DNA from: Acidobacteriaceae bacterium
GTDB taxonomy: Bacteria > Acidobacteriota > Terriglobia > Bryobacterales > Bryobacteraceae
DNA: 6,177 nucleotides
Direction: 5' to 3'
Assembly (NCBI GenBank): GCA_019245255.1
Contig: JAFARV010000380.1
Span: 1 to 6,177, forward strand
A program made the translations under genes and the position numbers. This document shows, one piece after another, positions 1 to 6,177 of this stretch (position 1 is the stretch's first letter; each line of letters begins with the position of its first letter). Under the pieces are notes generated by a model. That model ran no database searches. It saw nothing but the letters and a program-made list of their open reading frames with translations, and was not told the DNA's origin.

Positions 1-1404
1 CGCCCCAGCGTCCAGGAGCGCGCGAACGGTCCCGACGAAATCTCCCGAGTCCCGATGCCAGCCGTTTCCGGAGCCATAAACGGCCCAGGAGAGCGCGGTT
101 CCCTCATATTCTTGTGACTTTACGTCCACATCCGGATGAAAGCGTAATATCTCGCGCGTCATCTCAGCATTGCCATTAAATGCCGCCCAATGCAGCGCTG
201 TGGCTCCCATTTCTCCCGGAGTATCCACTGGCCAACCTGCCTCTAGCATCAGTCGCACGGCTTTCGTGTTGTTATTTTGTGCGCCGTTCGGCAGCTTTTG
301 CTGATCAGCCTTGGACAGAGACTTCGTGGCATCCGGATGCCTGTAAAGGAATTCCTGAAACACGGTCTCGTCTCCCAACTCGCACGCCAATGCCAGTTTC
401 AACTCCTCGGGAGTCCGCTGCATCAGCAATTCGAAAACTTCCTCGTGACCGAAATCGCGGGCGACCGAGTGCGCTGTACGACTCGCGCCCAGCTCCCATA
501 TGTAAATTGTTCCGCCGGAGCGAGGATCCCGCTTAGGAAACCATTCCTCCGATACGCTCATCCGGATACAACCAGGATCGATGTCAAGGTGGCGCCGCAC
601 GAGATCCATATCTCCGAGCGCTGCAGCCATTAGGAGGTCCGTTCGGCACCCGCGCGCAACCAGATACCGCGCCACATCCTGCCGGTCTCGCGGGTAGTGC
701 CGCTTCTGCAGTACGCGTAGCATGTACTGCGCCGGGGTCGACTCATGATCCACGTCAAGCGCATCGATATCGGCCCCGTTCGCCAGCAGGAATTCCGCGA
801 ACTCCACGGTGGAAGCAAAATGCAGCGGGGTCTGCCCATCTCCGCCCCGTGCGTGAACCACGGTGGCATCGCTCACCACAAATTGTCGTAGCTCCGGCAT
901 CATGCCCAGCCGGGACGCGGAATGCGCGTCGAGCAACGCGCCGCGCGCCCTCAGAAAATTGGCCATGCCGGGATCGCAATCATCCAGCACGCCGAATCCG
1001 CCGGCCCACCATTCGGTTTTCTTCCGGATGTCTGCGCCCGCTCTCAGGAGTACATCAATTGTTTCGCGATCGCTTCGCTGTACCGCCGCAAACAATGCGT
1101 GTTGGCCGAAGCCGTACCCGGGCAACGGATCGTCAATGTTTTCCCTGAGTTCCGGATGCCCTTCCAGGACCTCGCGGACGCGTGCGGCGTCCGTGTCGCA
1201 TACGGCCGCTTTCAAGGCTTCCGCCGGGCTGAGCGATATGGCCTCAACGTGCGCCTTTAGCTTTGCCCAACTGGCGAAGCCGTACTCATTGGCCAAGGCA
1301 TGTTGGGCCTCTGCCAACTTGCCCACTCGCACGCTGCGCAACAGTTCCTTAGCTTGCTTTTTGAGATATTGCAGACTCGGTTTTTGAGGTAACTGACGAG
1401 ACAT
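1..1404 (-). CDS. Ankyrin-repeat protein, C-terminus cut by window edge
   Basis: The reading frame is open without a stop from the ATG at 1404 down to position 1, giving 468 codons with the C-terminal end missing. Ankyrin-type units are visible: residues about 101-126 (HALFAAVQR, then VLLRAGADI), 190-216 (GQTPLHFAS, then FLLANGADIDA) and 400-432 (GATALHWAAFNGN, then REILRFHPDVD). The open end reads LLDAGA, so another repeat is probably finishing. Residues 9-55 are a charged helical leader (LKKQAKELL, then GFASWAKLKAHV) that I associate with acidobacterial ankyrin proteins. Residues about 297-400 (GGTIYIW, TAHSVARDFGHEE, LALACELGDE) match a conserved block I recall from such proteins. No signal peptide or membrane segment is seen, so a cytoplasmic protein-binding role is likely; the partner is unknown. 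It diverges from the respiratory operon, and nothing links the two functionally. The start is supported by AAGGAG three bases upstream. Confidence 0.88.
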   Translation of the reverse strand, partial: MSRQLPQKPSLQYLKKQAKELLRSVRVGKLAEAQHALANEYGFASWAKLKAHVEAISLSPAEALKAAVCDTDAARVREVLEGHPELRENIDDPLPGYGFGQHALFAAVQRSDRETIDVLLRAGADIRKKTEWWAGGFGVLDDCDPGMANFLRARGALLDAHSASRLGMMPELRQFVVSDATVVHARGGDGQTPLHFASTVEFAEFLLANGADIDALDVDHESTPAQYMLRVLQKRHYPRDRQDVARYLVARGCRTDLLMAAALGDMDLVRRHLDIDPGCIRMSVSEEWFPKRDPRSGGTIYIWELGASRTAHSVARDFGHEEVFELLMQRTPEELKLALACELGDETVFQEFLYRHPDATKSLSKADQQKLPNGAQNNNTKAVRLMLEAGWPVDTPGEMGATALHWAAFNGNAEMTREILRFHPDVDVKSQEYEGTALSWAVYGSGNGWHRDSGDFVGTVRALLDAGA

Positions 1405-1407
1405 ATG

Positions 1408-1413
1408 CTCCTT
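1408..1413 (-). promoter_or_regulatory. Ribosome binding site of the ankyrin gene
   Basis: Read on the minus strand this is AAGGAG inside AGAAGAAGGAG, three bases before the ATG at 1404. The match to the anti-Shine-Dalgarno sequence is strong, though the spacing is a little short. It supports the chosen start, which is also where the conserved-looking helical leader begins. Confidence 0.6.
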
Positions 1414-1602
1414 CTTCTATGGCCCGGTGTCCGCTATGACGGGCAGAAGAGAAGTCAATGCTCGGTGCTACAGACTGGATTAGGCGGGATCATCCCTTTC
1501 CGCGGACAGGGTGCAACCTGAATTTGCAGCATTAAACATATCAAACATCCGAAGAGGCTGGAATCGGCTCAGAGTTCACGCGAGCTCATGCACCGCTCGT
1601 AC

Positions 1603-1616
1603 GTAATGTATCTTAC
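1603..1616. repeat. Imperfect dyad, possible regulator site
   Basis: The 14-base sequence GTAATGTATCTTAC has matching arms GTAA and TTAC around a central TA, with mismatches between. Its size and symmetry would fit a dimeric transcription factor site between the two divergent genes, but a match this short can occur by chance and no regulator family is recognised. Confidence 0.2.
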
Positions 1617-1640
1617 TTTTGCGCCTCCATCTGTATACGC

Positions 1641-1659
1641 ATCTGCCGCCGGCGGAGAT
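1641..1659. repeat. GC-rich palindrome in the intergenic region
   Basis: CCGCCGGCGG (1646-1655) is a perfect 10-base palindrome. It is flanked by ATCT on the left and AGAT on the right, which are also complementary if the G at 1645 is bulged out. It lies about 90 bases upstream of the putative -10 box of the ACIII operon. There is no U-tract, so it is not a typical intrinsic terminator. It may be an operator or simply a chance GC-rich hairpin. Confidence 0.25.
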
Positions 1660-1749
1660 CGTCAAAGCCCGTGGTATAGAATGATTCGTAATTACATGCT
1701 CACGAGAATGGTTCTTGCCGAAGCGCAAAATCCATCGTGAAGCGGTTTG

Positions 1750-1755
1750 TATAAT
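1750..1755 (+). promoter_or_regulatory. Putative -10 box of the ACIII operon
   Basis: TATAAT matches the sigma-70 -10 consensus exactly and would place a transcript start near 1762, giving a 5' leader of about 43 bases before actA. No -35 consensus lies at the usual distance: the hexamers around 1726-1733 are A-rich and unlike TTGACA. The promoter may need an activator, or the box may be coincidental. Confidence 0.4.
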
Positions 1756-1804
1756 CGCGGATTAGACTTCTCCCCCGAGTTCCGTTTAACTTTGTCAGCT
1801 CCTT

Positions 1805-2451
1805 ATGGCACAGATTTTTCGACCAAGCGCGAATACGATCGCAAAGGTATCGATAGCCGGCGTCATCCTGCTTCTGGCAACAACTCTCGCAGTGGCCTAC
1901 ATCATGGATCGGGGCCCCTGGACCACATCGGTGCGCATCGCTCCCGAGCAGCCGGTTCCCTTTAGCCACAAGCACCACGTGAAGGACGACGGTATTGATT
2001 GCCGCTACTGCCACACAGGCGTTGAAACCTCCAGCTACGCCGGCCTGCCGCCAACGGAAACATGTATGACGTGCCATTCGCAGATCTGGTCGAATGCTTC
2101 CGTGACCCAGCCCATTCGGGATAGCTGGTCGAGCGGGCGCTCCATCGAGTGGGTCCGCGTGCACGACCTGCCCGATTTCGTGTACTTCAACCACAGCATT
2201 CATATCAACAAGGGCATCGGATGTTCCACCTGTCACGGGCAAGTGAACGAAATGCCCCTGACGTACAAGGTGAACACTTTGAACATGAACTGGTGTTTGA
2301 ACTGCCACCGGCAACCTGCACGGTTCATCCGGCCGCGATCGGAGGTGTTCAACATCGACTATCAATATCCCGACAATCAGCTGGAGTTGGGCCAGAAGCT
2401 CGTGGCCGAGTATCACGTGCAAAGTCTCACAGATTGCGTAACTTGCCACCG

Positions 2452-2455
<4 letters not shown>
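1805..2455 (+). CDS. actA: ActA, membrane-anchored pentaheme cytochrome c of alternative complex III
   Basis: The product has 216 residues. A single hydrophobic segment at about 12-33 (after MAQIFRPSANT) should anchor the N-terminus in the membrane with the rest in the periplasm. Five CxxCH haem c sites follow, at C66-H70, C87-H91, C140-H144, C164-H168 and C211-H215; the last lies one residue before the end. Histidines outside the motifs (H55, H57, H58, H120, H130, H133, H204) are candidate distal haem ligands. Five haems, one N-terminal anchor and a molybdopterin/iron-sulfur fusion gene directly downstream are diagnostic of ActA. By family knowledge it receives electrons from ActB and passes them to cytochrome c or an oxidase. 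An in-frame TAA at 1787-1789 rules out a longer start. No Shine-Dalgarno sequence is seen (GCTCCTT precedes the ATG). The stop overlaps the actB start in ATGA. Confidence 0.95.
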
Positions 2456-5458
<3,003 letters not shown>

Positions 5459-5481
<23 letters not shown>

Positions 5482-6177
5482 TATCCCGGCACGGCTCGAC
5501 CCCGGACCCGATCGCATCATCGGCCCCGGCCACGATTACCTGACGGTAACGGACCGCATCAACGAAGTCGTCTTCCGGCCCTGGAAAAAATCGCCGAAAA
5601 AATGGCTTGTCGGCATGTTCATTTCGTTTTGTTTTGTGAACCTGCTGATGCTGGCCATGGGCTTGCTCTTTTTCAAGGGCATCGGCATCTGGGGTGTGAA
5701 CATCCCTATCGGTTGGGGATTCGCGATCGTCAACTTCGTCTGGTGGATCGGCATCGGCCATGCCGGTACACTGATTTCGGCCATTCTGTTTTTGCTGAAG
5801 CAGGACTGGCGAACCTCGATCAACCGCTTCTCGGAAGCCATGACGCTGTTTGCGGTGGCTTGCGCGGGCATGTTCCCGATCTTGCATTTAGGACGCCCCT
5901 GGCTGGCATATTGGCTGTTCCCCTATCCGAATTCGATGTGGCTGTGGCCGCAGCCTCGCAGCCCGCTCGAGTGGGACGTGTTCGCGGTTTCGACCTACGG
6001 AACGGTCTCTCTCATCTTCTGGTATTGCGGGTTGATTCCGGACTTCGCGAGCATGCGCGACACGGCGCCCACCATGTGGCAGCGGCGCACCTACGGCATC
6101 CTGTCGCTCGGCTGGCGTGGTTCCGCCATTCACTGGCATCGCTATCAGAAGGCTTATTTACTATTGGCCGGGCTTTC
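5459..6177 (+). CDS. actC: ActC, NrfD/PsrC-like quinol-binding membrane subunit of alternative complex III, C-terminus cut by window edge
   Basis: The frame starts at GTG 5459 (ATTENPNIPARLDPGP) and stays open to the edge, giving 239 codons; complete ActC proteins are roughly twice as long. After a polar N-terminus containing GHDYLTVTDRI and FRPWKKSPKKW, hydrophobic helices are seen at about 50-72, 85-113, 124-144 and 173-194, and another begins near 229 (YQKAYLLLAGL). The stretch GIGHAGTLIS with H101, then SEAM with E126 and HLGRPW at 143-148, is typical of the NrfD/PsrC family. By family knowledge this subunit oxidises quinol and hands electrons to the iron-sulfur domain of ActB, and it may take part in proton translocation. 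The gene begins 23 bases before the actB stop, with AAGAGG upstream, implying coupled translation. The quinol site and the later helices lie partly outside the window and cannot be checked. Confidence 0.93.

Larger units (their letters stand above)
1405..1804. other. Divergent intergenic region without a supported gene
   Basis: This 400-base stretch separates the starts of the minus-strand ankyrin gene and the plus-strand ACIII operon, so promoters for both should lie here. It is visibly more AT-rich in places (about 1530-1550, 1600-1620 and 1675-1700) than the flanking genes. Only one clear -10-like box is seen (1750-1755, plus strand). No convincing minus-strand promoter could be picked out: TTGACT occurs on the minus strand near 1455-1460, but no good -10 follows it. 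Short open frames that enter this region are out-of-frame extensions over actA with no recognisable protein. No tRNA, riboswitch or U-tract terminator was recognised. Confidence 0.6.

Noticed and set aside
180..1387. Several plus-strand open frames of 99-174 codons on the left
   Set aside because: They are shadows of the minus-strand ankyrin gene, which is open over the whole stretch and shows clear ankyrin motifs.
1440..1465. TTGACT on the minus strand as a -35 box for the ankyrin gene
   Set aside because: No -10-like hexamer lies 15-19 bases downstream; the best candidates match only two or three consensus positions.
2149..2451. Upstream extension of the actB reading frame to an ATG at 2149
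   Set aside because: The extra 101 codons overlap actA in another frame and give a low-complexity arginine/proline/histidine-rich sequence. The ActB-type N-terminus begins at 2452, overlapping the actA stop.

Overview
The window looks like a chromosomal segment from a member of the Acidobacteriota, perhaps a Solibacter/Bryobacter-type lineage. That placement is an inference. It rests on the moderately high GC content, an ankyrin-repeat protein of a type I associate with that phylum, and an alternative complex III operon whose ActB has the extended Tat leader. No rRNA or other phylogenetic marker is present.

Layout. Positions 1-1404 (minus strand) hold a long ankyrin-repeat protein that runs off the left edge, so its C-terminal end and stop codon are missing. 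Positions 1405-1804 are a 400-base divergent intergenic region with a TATAAT-like -10 box near its right end, two small dyads and no convincing gene. From 1805 to the right edge (plus strand) lie the first three genes of an alternative complex III (ACIII, quinol:electron-acceptor oxidoreductase) operon. actA encodes a membrane-anchored pentaheme cytochrome c. actB encodes a roughly 1,009-residue fusion of a molybdopterin-oxidoreductase-like domain and a four-cluster iron-sulfur domain. actC encodes an NrfD/PsrC-type polytopic quinol-binding subunit and is cut by the right edge after 239 codons.

How the genes work together. By family knowledge, ActC oxidises menaquinol or ubiquinol in the membrane. 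Electrons pass through the iron-sulfur clusters of ActB to the haems of ActA, and then to a soluble cytochrome c or directly to a terminal oxidase. The three genes are tightly packed: actA and actB share an ATGA overlap and actC begins 23 bases inside actB. This points to one transcript with coupled translation. The remaining ACIII subunits (ActD, ActE and often ActF), and perhaps cytochrome oxidase genes, would be expected just beyond the right edge.

I found no mobile element, CRISPR array, tRNA or rRNA, and no sign of an undescribed system. The window is mainly a well-preserved respiratory operon next to an ankyrin protein.
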